Shown here: piece after piece, positions 1 through 9,301 of the stretch
How the letters are laid out: every line of letters begins with the position of its first letter
How positions within the stretch are numbered: the stretch's first letter is position 1
DNA from: DASRJG01 sp032124015
GTDB taxonomy: Bacteria > Acidobacteriota > Polarisedimenticolia > Polarisedimenticolales > DASRJG01
DNA: 64,000 nucleotides
Assembly (NCBI GenBank): GCA_032124015.1
Contig: JAQBEH010000057.1
Span: 5,472 to 69,471 of the forward strand
Direction of reading: 5' to 3'
Program-made: the position numbers and the translations under genes
Notes under the pieces: model-generated
The model's database searches: none
What the model saw: the letters and a program-made list of their open reading frames with translations, nothing else
What the model was told of the DNA's origin: nothing

Positions 1-2606
1 CCGAAACGTTTATTGAGGACCAACTCGAGCGCGTAGTACTTGCGAACCGCCGAGGGAAACCCGCCGGGAGTGTTCTCTCCGGGATTGGCGAGCACGTAGT
101 CTCCGAAATACTGCGACCCATAAGTCGGGAAGGGAATCTGGTCGATACCGGCCGCACCCACCGGTCCGAGGTAGTACTGAATGTAGTAGTTTTCCGTCGC
201 CTCGACGCTGTTGAACTGCACGTCCTCGAGACTTCGACCCTGCTCGCGGTAGATGCCGCGAATCTCGTAGGAGACATCACGCCCGAGTTCCTGCTGCCAT
301 CCCAGGACGTACTCGTCGACGAACGGGAGTTTCGTTCCATCCGCGACGGAAGTCTGCCCGCCACGGACCGAGCCGGCCCGGGTCTGGTCGGCGGTTTTGG
401 GGCCGCCGGCGATGAGATCCCAGTCCGCATAGATCGTCGTTCCAAGTCCCGCCTCGTTCGAGAGCGCGCGAATTGCGAGGTCGTTGGGAACGCGCTCGTA
501 GTAGCGGGCTGCGTTCACAAAGGCCTTGCTGCGGCCGTCGCCCGATGTGTCCCACGTCAAGCCGATGCGGGGCGCATAGACCCATGGGAACTTATATGTG
601 CCGGCACTGACCGACGCCGATGCGTCGGCCGGCGCACCCGGCAAGTTGGGGTCAACGGAGTCGGGATAGTAGTACTGCAACACGTACTCACCCGCACCGG
701 TCAGTTTCTGCTGACTGGCGCGAATGCCGGCCTTCAAGGTCCAGTTCTCGGCAAACGTAAACGTGTCCTGTAGGAAGATCGCGTAATCATCCGTCTTTGT
801 GGGGCCGGGGGTCGGACTGTAACGGCCACGATTGGTGCGCCAACTGAGGTCGCCCGTCGACGCGTCCTGTCGGAGCAGCGCGTTGACTCCACCCCTGGAC
901 TCGAGCAGGACGTAACAGTTCGTTGCATACGGCGGACCGGTGTCAGGACACGGCGTATTGAGCGTTCCGGCCGGTGCCGGTGCGGCACCGGTGCGCGAGA
1001 ACTTGACCTGGATATTGGATCCCGAGTATTCCTGGGCGTCAGTGTATTCGATCTGATTGTAGTCGAGGCCACCCTTCAGTTCGTTGTTGCCCATGACCCA
1101 CGTCAGGACGACCTTGGCCTGCGCGTTCGTGTCCTCCGAATTGGAGTAAAAGCCGATGCCTCCGTTCCTCCAAATCGCGGCATTGTCGCGAGACTGGCCG
1201 GGGCCACAAAAGGCTGGGCTCAGGAAGCAGCGGAGCTGCCTCTGATCGTCATAACGAGACTTGTTGAGCGCCGACGTCTCTTCGAAATTCCCGTTGTGAT
1301 ATCCAAGAATGGCCTGCATGAAAAACGTCGGGGTGAACACCGCGTCGTACTTCAGCGAATAGTTGTTGGCACCGTAGCTGATCGACGAGTTCCCACCGCC
1401 TTCCGGGAAGTCGATATTGCGCAGCGAGAAGCGTTGCGGGCCGAGGTCGCCGTCAGACGGGTCTCCGAAGGCGGTCAGTTCGAGTCGATGATTCGGACTC
1501 GCGTACCAAGTCAGCTTGGCGGCATAGTTGTCCGATGTCCGCTTTTGTGTCTGGATTCCCGCAACCGCCGCTGGATACTCCGGCGTGGGCCTGAACTGAA
1601 TCGGTCCGCCGATCGTAGCAGTCGGCAGGGGGATGTTCTGGATCGTGCCTGAGGCATAAGTCGTTACTGGGTTGTAGGCAAGGAAGTAGAACAGTTTGTC
1701 CTTGACGATGGGCCCGCCAATCGAGAGGCCTAGGTCGTATTGCGCGTTGTCGTTCCAATTGCCCTTGGCCGGATTGAAAGCACCTACGAACAGTCTGGCC
1801 TGTTCGTAGCTGTCGGTGACGCCGCTGGCGTAGAGTCCGACGGATCCCGACAAGTTGTTGGTTCCGGTTTTCACGACGGTGTTCACGACGCCGCCCGTGG
1901 CCTGACCGTACTCGACGTCGATGCCGCCTGTTTTCACCTGAACTTCTTCGAGGAAGTCGTAGGTGACACCGGTACCGAGCGAGCCGTAGACGGCGTTATA
2001 CGTTCCGATTCCGCCGTACCCGGTGCTCGTGATGTTTACGCCGTCAACGATGTAGGAATTTTCGAGGCCTGACGAACCTGAGATCGAGTCGTTGCCGGCA
2101 CCGGTGCCGCCACCGCTCGACACGCCAGGCGCTAGCGTGAGCGTCGCTGCGAGGTTGCGACCGACCGGGAGCTGATCGATGAACTTTTCGACCTTGTAGG
2201 TGCCCCCGGTCGTCACCGACTTGGTGTCCACCACCGGGGCTTGCGCCGTGACGGTGACCGTCTCAGTCTGGCCGGCGACGAGTGTGATGTCCACGCGTGT
2301 CCGCGTTGCGATGCTGACCCTGACGTCGTCGAGCACCACGGAGGCCTTGTTCGGTGCTTCAGCCCGTACCTTGTAGGTGCCCGGAAGCAGGTTCGCCAGG
2401 GTGTAGCGCCCCTGAGCGTCGGTGACGGCCGCCGACGGAGATCGATTGGCGATACCCGTCACGGTCGCCCCTTCGACCGCGTTTCCGGCCTGATCACGAA
2501 CGCGCCCCTCGATGATTCCCGTGGTGGATGACTGCGCCCAGGCTGTCACCGACACGAGGAGTGCCGCAGCCCAAAGTGACAGTATCCGAGACCATCTATT
2601 GACCAT
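1..2606 (-). CDS. Oar-like TonB-dependent receptor with N-terminal carboxypeptidase-regulatory domain (partial, C-terminus outside window)
   Basis: The frame is open from an ATG at 2606 to the window edge, giving 868 residues without a stop. An AGGAGG ribosome site lies just upstream. The first 25 residues form a signal peptide ending in AWA. Residues about 28-110 are a carboxypeptidase-regulatory-like fold (IIEGRVRDQAGNAVEGATV, then a TDAQGRYTLANLLPG segment). A TonB plug follows, with LPVGRNLAATLTLAPGV, a DSISGSSGLENSYIVDGV segment and EVQVKTGGIDVEYGQATGG. The rest is repetitive beta-barrel sequence. This architecture is the Oar-like family, abundant in Acidobacteriota and Bacteroidota, where it imports glycans or peptides or serves in adhesion; the substrate cannot be told from sequence. 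It is divergent from the VWA gene and has its own promoter at 2709-2736. Confidence 0.93.
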   Translation of the reverse strand, partial: MVNRWSRILSLWAAALLVSVTAWAQSSTTGIIEGRVRDQAGNAVEGATVTGIANRSPSAAVTDAQGRYTLANLLPGTYKVRAEAPNKASVVLDDVRVSIATRTRVDITLVAGQTETVTVTAQAPVVDTKSVTTGGTYKVEKFIDQLPVGRNLAATLTLAPGVSSGGGTGAGNDSISGSSGLENSYIVDGVNITSTGYGGIGTYNAVYGSLGTGVTYDFLEEVQVKTGGIDVEYGQATGGVVNTVVKTGTNNLSGSVGLYASGVTDSYEQARLFVGAFNPAKGNWNDNAQYDLGLSIGGPIVKDKLFYFLAYNPVTTYASGTIQNIPLPTATIGGPIQFRPTPEYPAAVAGIQTQKRTSDNYAAKLTWYASPNHRLELTAFGDPSDGDLGPQRFSLRNIDFPEGGGNSSISYGANNYSLKYDAVFTPTFFMQAILGYHNGNFEETSALNKSRYDDQRQLRCFLSPAFCGPGQSRDNAAIWRNGGIGFYSNSEDTNAQAKVVLTWVMGNNELKGGLDYNQIEYTDAQEYSGSNIQVKFSRTGAAPAPAGTLNTPCPDTGPPYATNCYVLLESRGGVNALLRQDASTGDLSWRTNRGRYSPTPGPTKTDDYAIFLQDTFTFAENWTLKAGIRASQQKLTGAGEYVLQYYYPDSVDPNLPGAPADASASVSAGTYKFPWVYAPRIGLTWDTSGDGRSKAFVNAARYYERVPNDLAIRALSNEAGLGTTIYADWDLIAGGPKTADQTRAGSVRGGQTSVADGTKLPFVDEYVLGWQQELGRDVSYEIRGIYREQGRSLEDVQFNSVEATENYYIQYYLGPVGAAGIDQIPFPTYGSQYFGDYVLANPGENTPGGFPSAVRKYYALELVLNKRF

Positions 2607-2708
2607 CACACGTCCTCCTGGTTCGGAAAAATTCTGCCCAAGCTGTGAAACTGGAAAAACAAGACTGGCGTTAAAGGCTTCCAAGAACCGAATCCCCCTG
2701 ACCGGGAA

Positions 2709-2736
2709 ATACTAAAGCAGCTTCAGTGCCAGTCAA
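2709..2736 (-). promoter_or_regulatory. Sigma70-type promoter for the TonB-dependent receptor
   Basis: Read on the minus strand, TTGACT (2736-2731) and TAGTAT (2714-2709) are separated by 16 bases, a near-consensus pair. Transcription would begin near 2702 and leave a leader of about 95 bases before the ATG at 2606. The 291-base gap between the two divergent genes (2607-2897) is distinctly AT-richer than its surroundings; beyond this promoter and the -10 box of the VWA gene I see nothing else in it. Confidence 0.6.
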
Positions 2737-2860
2737 GCAAAGGTTCATCCAGTTATTCAAATCTCTTGTTTGCAATGATTTAAATCGGGACATCCGTAGT
2801 CGTTTTGGGCAAAGCGGCCTCGTTGAATCCAATACTTTGGAACTCGCGCCATTTGTGGAT

Positions 2861-2897
2861 TTGTCGCGGTTGTCGGGCATCACGCTAGAATCGCGCG
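2861..2897 (+). promoter_or_regulatory. Promoter with -10 TAGAAT six bases before the ATG (leaderless start)
   Basis: TAGAAT lies at 2886-2891 and is followed by six bases and then the ATG at 2898, which is where transcription should start. A possible -35, TTGTCG, is at 2861-2866 (spacer 19, slightly long). There is no Shine-Dalgarno sequence before the ATG. The same arrangement recurs at 6360-6373, which supports a leaderless mRNA. Confidence 0.5.
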
Positions 2898-5069
2898 ATG
2901 AGACGTCGATCGACAGCCTTCCTCTCCACCCTCATGGGCTTCGCATTGGCGGTGGCCGCCCCCCCGGCGGCTCCCCCGGCGGAGCGTATCGAGGTGCGGC
3001 TGGCCCAGTTCGATGTCGTCGTCCGCGACAAGTCCGGAGCCATCGTGACCGGTCTTGGTCCCGAAGCCTTCACGGTTCTGGAGGATGGTTCGCCGATGGA
3101 AATCGTCGCCGTAGACGAGTGGGGAGTAGCCACCCCGAAAACCGCGTCGCCACAGCCTGACCCCTCGTCGACGGCGACCGAGCAGGGGCTGGCGGTCCCG
3201 CCGGCGAAGCCCGCCGCCTCAGGCACGGAACCCGAGCGCCGGAGCTTCGTCTTGGTTTTCGACGCCCTCGGGCCATCGACCGCACTCCGCATGAATCAGG
3301 CCAAACGGGCCGCGGCCAGATTCGTCCGCGCCCACTTGCGGCCGGAAGACCTGGCCGCTGTGTACCAGCTCGACTTATCTCTGCGCGCGGTTTCCGGGGT
3401 CACCGCGGACGCCGACGAGATCGTTCGAGGGATCGATAAGATCACCTGGATGTCGCCCTCGAGTATTCAGGATGACATCGTCGAGTCGGTTCTGTCCGGC
3501 GCATCGGTCGGATCCGCCCCGTTGATGACAGAGCGCATGGGACATCTCTCGGTAACCGCCGCGGAGCAATTGGACTGGCAGCGCGAACACTTCTACGTGG
3601 CATTGAGCGACCTGGCCTCGTTGTTTGGGGGGCTTCCGGGACGACGCGTGCTGGTGCTCGCTTCCCCCGGGTTCCCCATGATGACCCCGGGTGACGCAAA
3701 AACGGGTGCCGGCGGGTTCACCTTGAAGTTTCGCGCGTTGATCCGAACGCTCGCGGCGTACGGCGTTACGGTCTATTCGCTCGACATCGGCAACGACCTT
3801 GCCACCGGGGACGCAAGCGAGAAAATCGACTGGCGCGTAGCCGTCGGCAAGCTGGGCATGGACGAAAACACGCTTTTGGATCTCGGCCTCGAACGCTCGA
3901 TGGGGACGGGCTCGGCCACGTCACGCCGCGAGTTTCTCGGCGTGATCGCCGCGGAGAGCGGAGGACAATTGTTCGCGCAGACCGATCTCTCAAAGGCGTT
4001 CGCTGCGATTCAGGAGGAGTCCACGCGGTTCTACCGCATCTCCTGCCGCGTCCCGGTGACACGCACCGCCGATCGTTATCGCAAGCTGCTCATCAAGGTG
4101 AATTTCCCCAGCGCCGTCGTCACGAGCCGCCGCGGTCGGTACAGCGACATCACGCCGCATGAGGACCTGTCGTCCGGCGCGGTCGCAGCGGTCGAATCCC
4201 TCGATCGCTACCGGCCGGTCACCGCCCGCGGGATCGCTCTCACACTCCCCGGAAGCGACCCCAAGAAAGTCCCGGTCGAAGTCGTCCTCGAAGCTCTCGG
4301 TCCCATCCAACTCCCGATCAACGCTGACGGTGGTGCCTCACTGGACGTTGAGTTCCATCTCGTCGCGCGTGCCGAGGGAGAGATCGTGGACCGGTACGAG
4401 CGCTCCTTCACAGCGCGAGTCAAGCCGGACGGAGTCGCCGCAATTCAGAAGGCGTTTCGTGTGGAAGGGCGATTGTCGCTCGTTCCCGGGATCTACGAGC
4501 TCCAGGGATCGGTGCGCCTCGGCGATCCACCCCAATTGGCGTCGTGGTCCGCGACGGTTGCGGTGGCGCCACCACCCAAGGGGAACGTGCCGGCATTCGT
4601 GGGCGTCGTCCTCAGCGCGGAGAATGAGTCGGAGGCTCCCCTCTTGAGCCGCCCGCCGATCCCCGAGGAATCGGATCCGTTGTCCCTCAGGCCGGGGGCG
4701 CGAATCCTCCCGGCGACTCGCTCCGATTTTGAGACCGGCGGGGGCCTCCTGGCTCTCTTCTGGCTGCGGGGCATTCCTGACGCCGGGGACCAGCCCCCCG
4801 CGCTCGACCTCACTGTCGAGATCGCTGACGGCGAGGGGCATCCGGTAGCGTTAGAAACGAAGATCCTGTTCTTCGGGAAAGAGCCCAGCGGAGGCTACCG
4901 CGCCGTAGCCCGATTGGACACAGCGTCGTTGACCGCCGGCAGTTACGCGCTGCTCCTCACCGCGGCGGTCACGGGACAGGAGGCGCCGCCGGCTCGACAA
5001 TCCGTCGCCTTTACGCTTCACGCGAAAGAACCGCCGGAGGCTACTTCTGCTTCGGCTGAATCGCCTTGA
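2898..5069 (+). CDS. VWFA-related (acidobacterial type) secreted protein
   Basis: A 723-residue protein with a signal peptide (residues 1-20, ending near AVAAPPA). Residues about 30-75 match the conserved front of the family (VEVRLAQ..DVVVRDKSGAIVTGL, then EAFTVLEDG). Residues about 112-340 are a VWA-like core, with RRSFVLVFDALGPS where the metal site would be and a GRRVLVLASPGFPM strand. The classic DxSxS metal site is not intact, as is usual in this group. The C-terminal third looks like beta-rich extracellular domains. The family is a hallmark of Acidobacteriota and its role is unknown, presumably adhesion or protein-protein contact outside the inner membrane. The gene end overlaps the convergent TPR gene by 29 bases. 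Confidence 0.85.
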   Translation: MRRRSTAFLSTLMGFALAVAAPPAAPPAERIEVRLAQFDVVVRDKSGAIVTGLGPEAFTVLEDGSPMEIVAVDEWGVATPKTASPQPDPSSTATEQGLAVPPAKPAASGTEPERRSFVLVFDALGPSTALRMNQAKRAAARFVRAHLRPEDLAAVYQLDLSLRAVSGVTADADEIVRGIDKITWMSPSSIQDDIVESVLSGASVGSAPLMTERMGHLSVTAAEQLDWQREHFYVALSDLASLFGGLPGRRVLVLASPGFPMMTPGDAKTGAGGFTLKFRALIRTLAAYGVTVYSLDIGNDLATGDASEKIDWRVAVGKLGMDENTLLDLGLERSMGTGSATSRREFLGVIAAESGGQLFAQTDLSKAFAAIQEESTRFYRISCRVPVTRTADRYRKLLIKVNFPSAVVTSRRGRYSDITPHEDLSSGAVAAVESLDRYRPVTARGIALTLPGSDPKKVPVEVVLEALGPIQLPINADGGASLDVEFHLVARAEGEIVDRYERSFTARVKPDGVAAIQKAFRVEGRLSLVPGIYELQGSVRLGDPPQLASWSATVAVAPPPKGNVPAFVGVVLSAENESEAPLLSRPPIPEESDPLSLRPGARILPATRSDFETGGGLLALFWLRGIPDAGDQPPALDLTVEIADGEGHPVALETKILFFGKEPSGGYRAVARLDTASLTAGSYALLLTAAVTGQEAPPARQSVAFTLHAKEPPEATSASAESP

Positions 5070-6303
5070 GGACTTCTTGGGTCTCCGGCGCAAGACGGCC
5101 CGAAGGATCGAGTTCGAGACACTTCTTGAACGAGACGATCGCGTCGGCGTTCTTGCCGTCCCGCAACTGGAGTTTTCCGAGTAGCCCGTAGGCCATTGCG
5201 AGGTCGGAGTTCGAGGCCTTGCTCTCGGTGACGCGGCGGAACATCGACTCGGCGTGGCCGTAGTCCTTCTTGTTGAAGTACGAGATGCCGACGTTCAGCA
5301 TCGCGAGCGGGTCGTCCGCACCCACATCCTTGGCCTTGTCGAGAATCGCGGCGGCCTTGTCAGGCTGCCCCGCTTTCGCGTAAAGAGCCGACAGCTCGAT
5401 ATAGGCTTCCGGCCGAGTCGGAGCTACGGTCATCGCTTTTTCGAACGTGGCGATCGCGGCGGCGTCCTGTCCCTGGTCTCGCTGCACGGCGCCGAGGCTC
5501 AGCAACGCGTCGATTTGTATCTCCAGCGGGACGTCGGTGCCCTCGAGTTCTTTCTTGAAGGCGGCCTCCGCCTCCGGGAGGCGGTTATTCCGCGCGTAGA
5601 CCTTGCCCATGAGCGTGCTCGGTCCCGGGAAATTGGCATCTAACTCGACGGACTTCGTGAGGGCGGCTAGCGCCTCGTCGTCATGCTCGAGCACCGCATC
5701 GCAGTAGCCCGCCAAGTAGAACGCCCTCGCGTTCGTCGGATTGTCGAGGGTGAATTTCTCGATCTGTGGAAGGGCCCCAGCACAGTCACCGTTTTGCACC
5801 TGTTGAGCGAGAAGCACGTACGCCTGATCACCAGTCCCAACCATTTTCTCCCCGGCCGCCGTCGTCACCTCGGTGGCCTTGCCGATGACGAGATCGCACG
5901 TGATCTCCATACCGTCTTCGACTTCGATCTCGGTCGGCTTGTCGAGCGCCACCCGGCCGTCGAGCTTCCACTCCGGAGTCTTCTTCTTCTTTCCGGCGCC
6001 GTCGAGGTCGAACGCTTCCGCCTTGATACTCACCAGGGCGAAACCGGCCGCGTCCACTTTCACGATGTAGCGCCCGGGACGGATGATCCCGAACAGGTAG
6101 GAGCCCTTCTTCCCTTTGGTGACCTGCTCGACACGGGCCCCCTGCTCGACGGGCTCCAAGGTCACCCTCACGTCCCGAACCCCGGCTCCGCTCTCGTCGA
6201 GAACCGCGCCGTACATTCTGGCCTGTTGCGCCAACGCGCCGGTCGAGCCGAGCGCTGTCACGAAGATGAAGCCCACGATCGATCCCATCCATCGATTTCT
6301 CAT
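5041..6303 (-). CDS. Secreted TPR protein with carboxypeptidase-regulatory-like domain
   Basis: The ATG at 6303 is preceded by AGGAGG with five bases of spacing, so it is preferred over in-frame codons further upstream. The 420-residue product has a signal peptide ending GALAQ. It is followed by one beta-sandwich of the carboxypeptidase-regulatory type (MYGAVLDESGAGVRDVRV, SYLFGIIRPGRYIVKVDAAG), then a spacer and about six TPR units from residue 160 to the end (for example ARAFYLAGYCDAVLEHDDEA and PEAYIELSALYAKAGQPDKA). Such proteins are common periplasmic scaffolds in Acidobacteriota. The substrate is unknown. The 3' end overlaps the convergent VWA gene. Confidence 0.75.
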   Translation of the reverse strand: MRNRWMGSIVGFIFVTALGSTGALAQQARMYGAVLDESGAGVRDVRVTLEPVEQGARVEQVTKGKKGSYLFGIIRPGRYIVKVDAAGFALVSIKAEAFDLDGAGKKKKTPEWKLDGRVALDKPTEIEVEDGMEITCDLVIGKATEVTTAAGEKMVGTGDQAYVLLAQQVQNGDCAGALPQIEKFTLDNPTNARAFYLAGYCDAVLEHDDEALAALTKSVELDANFPGPSTLMGKVYARNNRLPEAEAAFKKELEGTDVPLEIQIDALLSLGAVQRDQGQDAAAIATFEKAMTVAPTRPEAYIELSALYAKAGQPDKAAAILDKAKDVGADDPLAMLNVGISYFNKKDYGHAESMFRRVTESKASNSDLAMAYGLLGKLQLRDGKNADAIVSFKKCLELDPSGRLAPETQEVLKAIQPKQK

Positions 6304-6359
6304 AGGTGCCTCCTGGCGCTCCACGGCGACGCGGGGGGAGGATTCTAGCCCCGACGCGC

Positions 6360-6372
6360 TAGAATCGCGATC
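6360..6372 (+). promoter_or_regulatory. -10 element TAGAAT placed for a leaderless mRNA
   Basis: TAGAAT at 6360-6365 is followed by seven bases and the ATG at 6373. The twelve-base string GCTAGAATCGCG is shared with the start of the VWA gene (2884-2895). The nearest purine-rich ribosome-site-like stretch is about 30 bases upstream, too far to serve this ATG. No convincing -35 is visible. Confidence 0.5.
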
Positions 6373-9231
6373 ATGCCGCTCACTCCTCGCACGAAACTCG
6401 TGCTCGGCGTCGTTTCCGTGGCGGCCCTGCTGACCGGCGCGGCCGCCTCGGTCGTCCAGCGCATTCCGCCCGGTCGGGTCGGTGTCCCGACGTCGCGACC
6501 CTTACGCACGGGGTGGACGGTCCACGCGCCGTTTTCCCCGCTGCCCACGATCGCGGCGCGCGGATCGCTCACGATGAGCGACATCGATCTCAAGACGACG
6601 GAGGGTAGCTCCCTCGGATTCAGGCTCGAGTTGCACTATTCCATCGCCGAGGCGTTTGCCCCGCAGTTGGCCGCTGACATCCGCCGCGACGGATTCGACG
6701 CCGCAATCGCGGGTCTCGCGCGACGTGTCTTGACCGACGTGGCCGGACGTACCGATGTCGAGTCCTTACTCGCCGAGCCGGCGCGCGTCGAAGGACCGCT
6801 CGCGGCAGCCCTCCGCGGGGCCGGCGTCACGCCCGAGACCCTGTCCTTCCGTAGCACGGTCGGCGACGAGCTGATCCGGCGACGACGCACCGACGAAGCG
6901 AGGGCCTCGGCACGCGAACCGGACGGGCGATTGCTCGTGGTCGGCTGGGACGGCGCGGACTGGCGCACCGCCGAGCCGCTGATCGCCGCGGGCCGCATGC
7001 CGAATTTGGCGCGTCTTGTTCGGGAAGGCGCATCGGGAAACCTCCGATCGTACGATCCGATGTTCTCGCCGCTTCTCTGGACAACCGTGACGACCGGGAA
7101 ACCACCGACGGAACACGGGGTCGCCGATTTTCTCGTGAAGGACGCGGCGACCGACGAGCGGCACCCGATCACGAGCGACTTCAGAAAGGTCAAGGCGCTC
7201 TGGAACATTCTCGGCGACTTCGACATCACGTCAACATGGATTGGCTGGTGGGCGTCGTTTCCGGCGGAGACGATTCAGGGGGCGATCGTCACCGACTATC
7301 TGGCGGCCGCGATCACCCGTAGCGGAGCGGAGGCCGCCGCAAGGACCTCGGGCATCGCCAGCCCAGCTGACTTCTTGACGGACCGGACCGGGCTGCTGGT
7401 CGCCCCGTCACAGATCACGAGGGATGAGGTCGCCCGGATCATTCCAGTGACCGAGGACGAGTATCGAACGGCCCTCGACGACATCGCCAAGCCCCCAAAG
7501 AAGGACTACGAGGTGCGTGTCGTCGACCCCGTCGGTTTCGTCATCCGCGTGCTTGCACAAGCGCGAACTTTTCACAACATCGCGATCGCACAGCTCGAGG
7601 CCGAGGTCCCGGTCGTTGCGGTTTACTACGAGGCGATCGACATGATGGGGCACGGCTTTCAGCACTTCCTCCCTCCAAAGATGTCCATCGTCTCGGAGGC
7701 CGATTTCCTTCGCTGTCGCGACGCCGTTCCGAATTTTTACGCGTGGCAGGATGAGCGGCTCGGCGAACTGTTGCGCGCGGCCGGAGCTCATACCATCACG
7801 ATGGTCTTGTCAGACCATGGATTCCGCGTCGGGGAGGACCGCCCGAACTTTTCCCCCTCTACCCGGGGCCAACCCGAGGAGTGGCACCGGGACTGGGGAA
7901 TCGTGGTGCTCCACGGCCCGGGCGTCCGCGCGATTCGTCTTCCACCGTCGAGCATTTACGATATCGCCCCGACATTGCTCTATCTCACCGGTCTCCCGCT
8001 CGCCGACGACATGCCGGGACGTCTCCTCACAGACGCGCTCGACCCCAGTTTGCTCCGAGTCCGCCCACCGTCGCGGACAAAGTCGTACGAACTCGTGGGA
8101 GCTCGACTCGAACACGCGGCCGCTGTGAGCACCGATCCCGAGGTCATGCGCGAAATGATGGCCAACCTGAAAGCGCTGGGCTACGTCGGAGGGTCCGACG
8201 ATGCGACGCCCCGGCCGGGAAGGACCGCAACGCCGGACGATCCCGCCGCGGAGGGCGGCGTAGCCGAGACGCAGTATTTCTTCCACAGGAACCTCGCCGT
8301 GTCGTACATGCGCCAGGGTCGCTATCGCGACGCGGAGTCGGAGCTCTTGCTCGCCAACGAGCGACAGCCACGTGCCAAGACGTTCGCGATGCTCAGCGAG
8401 GCGCGCGCTTCCGACGGACGCTACGCGGAGGCATCGGCCGCCCTCGAAGAGGGATGGGATCGCGTGCCGGGCGAAATGGAGCCGTCCACCTTTCTGTGGA
8501 TCGTAGAACTCAAGCTCTTGGAGGGCGACCGGCTCGCGGCCGCAACGACGGCGCGCCGCTTTGCCCCGAAGATGTCGCCGGCCGTGCGTCCTGCCGTGGA
8601 CGGGAGGCTGGCCGAGGCGGGCGGAGACACGGCTTCCGCCACCGCGCTCTACCGCCAGGCTCTCGACGAGGATCCCCTGCTGGTTCGCATCGCGCTCCGA
8701 CTGCAGTCTTTGGAGGCTGCGGCGGGGCGGCCGTTCGCCCTCGAACCCTTCTTGACCTCGACCCTGGCGACCCACCCGGAAGTGGACACGTACTGGGACC
8801 TCGCAGGACAGTTCGCGCTTGCTCGCGGCGAGGCCTCTTTAGCCGTCGAACGCTTTCGGAGAGCGACCGATATCGAGCCGGAAAATGCAGACTACCTCGG
8901 CCACCTCGCCTCGGCATGCGCGGCGGCGGGAAGGCCCGACGAGGCGCGAGACGCGCTGTTGTGGGCGGGAAGATACCCCCCCCGCAACGCGGAGGGCTGG
9001 ATGGCTATCGGTGCTGCATGGGACCGCCTTGGCGAGACCGACAAGGCCGTGGCTGCGTTTCGCAGCGCTCGCGATTCCGCCGGGGCCGGTCCTGGCGCGG
9101 ACGCCGGAGCGGCCTTGGCGCTCGCTCGGGCCGGACGGACGGCCGAAGCGCTGGGGGTCCTGGAGGACGCCTTGCGGCGTTATCCCGACAGTCTGGCCCT
9201 GCGTCAGCTCGCGGCGCGTTTGGGCGGTTGA
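6373..9231 (+). CDS. Fusion of SPFH-like domain, alkaline-phosphatase-superfamily phosphodiesterase and TPR repeats
   Basis: A 952-residue membrane-anchored protein. Residues 7-28 form a single transmembrane helix. Residues about 28-170 look like an SPFH/Band 7 domain: RIPPGRVGV, a LRTGWTVHAPF segment, a DIDLKTTEGSSLGFRLELHY strand and a DVAGRTDVESLLAEP helix. Residues about 187-600 are a type I phosphodiesterase/alkaline-phosphatase-superfamily domain. It has GWDGADW (D193), the SPLLWTTVTTGK nucleophile loop, DMMGHG, SDHGF (D481, H482) and EWHRDWG, so the two-metal site appears complete. From about residue 640 the protein is TPR repeats. The active domain is probably periplasmic and acts on a phosphodiester or phospho-glycoconjugate, but the substrate is unknown. 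The gene is monocistronic and ends before the rimP operon. Confidence 0.8.
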   Translation: MPLTPRTKLVLGVVSVAALLTGAAASVVQRIPPGRVGVPTSRPLRTGWTVHAPFSPLPTIAARGSLTMSDIDLKTTEGSSLGFRLELHYSIAEAFAPQLAADIRRDGFDAAIAGLARRVLTDVAGRTDVESLLAEPARVEGPLAAALRGAGVTPETLSFRSTVGDELIRRRRTDEARASAREPDGRLLVVGWDGADWRTAEPLIAAGRMPNLARLVREGASGNLRSYDPMFSPLLWTTVTTGKPPTEHGVADFLVKDAATDERHPITSDFRKVKALWNILGDFDITSTWIGWWASFPAETIQGAIVTDYLAAAITRSGAEAAARTSGIASPADFLTDRTGLLVAPSQITRDEVARIIPVTEDEYRTALDDIAKPPKKDYEVRVVDPVGFVIRVLAQARTFHNIAIAQLEAEVPVVAVYYEAIDMMGHGFQHFLPPKMSIVSEADFLRCRDAVPNFYAWQDERLGELLRAAGAHTITMVLSDHGFRVGEDRPNFSPSTRGQPEEWHRDWGIVVLHGPGVRAIRLPPSSIYDIAPTLLYLTGLPLADDMPGRLLTDALDPSLLRVRPPSRTKSYELVGARLEHAAAVSTDPEVMREMMANLKALGYVGGSDDATPRPGRTATPDDPAAEGGVAETQYFFHRNLAVSYMRQGRYRDAESELLLANERQPRAKTFAMLSEARASDGRYAEASAALEEGWDRVPGEMEPSTFLWIVELKLLEGDRLAAATTARRFAPKMSPAVRPAVDGRLAEAGGDTASATALYRQALDEDPLLVRIALRLQSLEAAAGRPFALEPFLTSTLATHPEVDTYWDLAGQFALARGEASLAVERFRRATDIEPENADYLGHLASACAAAGRPDEARDALLWAGRYPPRNAEGWMAIGAAWDRLGETDKAVAAFRSARDSAGAGPGADAGAALALARAGRTAEALGVLEDALRRYPDSLALRQLAARLGG

Positions 9232-9253
9232 AACCCGTAGCCGACCGCGGTAA

Positions 9254-9283
9254 TTGCAGGCCCCGCCTGGGTTCCGCTACAGT
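9254..9283 (+). promoter_or_regulatory. Promoter of the rimP-nusA-infB operon
   Basis: TTGCAG (9254-9259) and TACAGT (9278-9283) are 18 bases apart, predicting transcription from about 9290, just before the rimP leader hairpin. Confidence 0.5.
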
Positions 9284-9301
9284 GTTGGACGTGTTTCGCC
9301 G

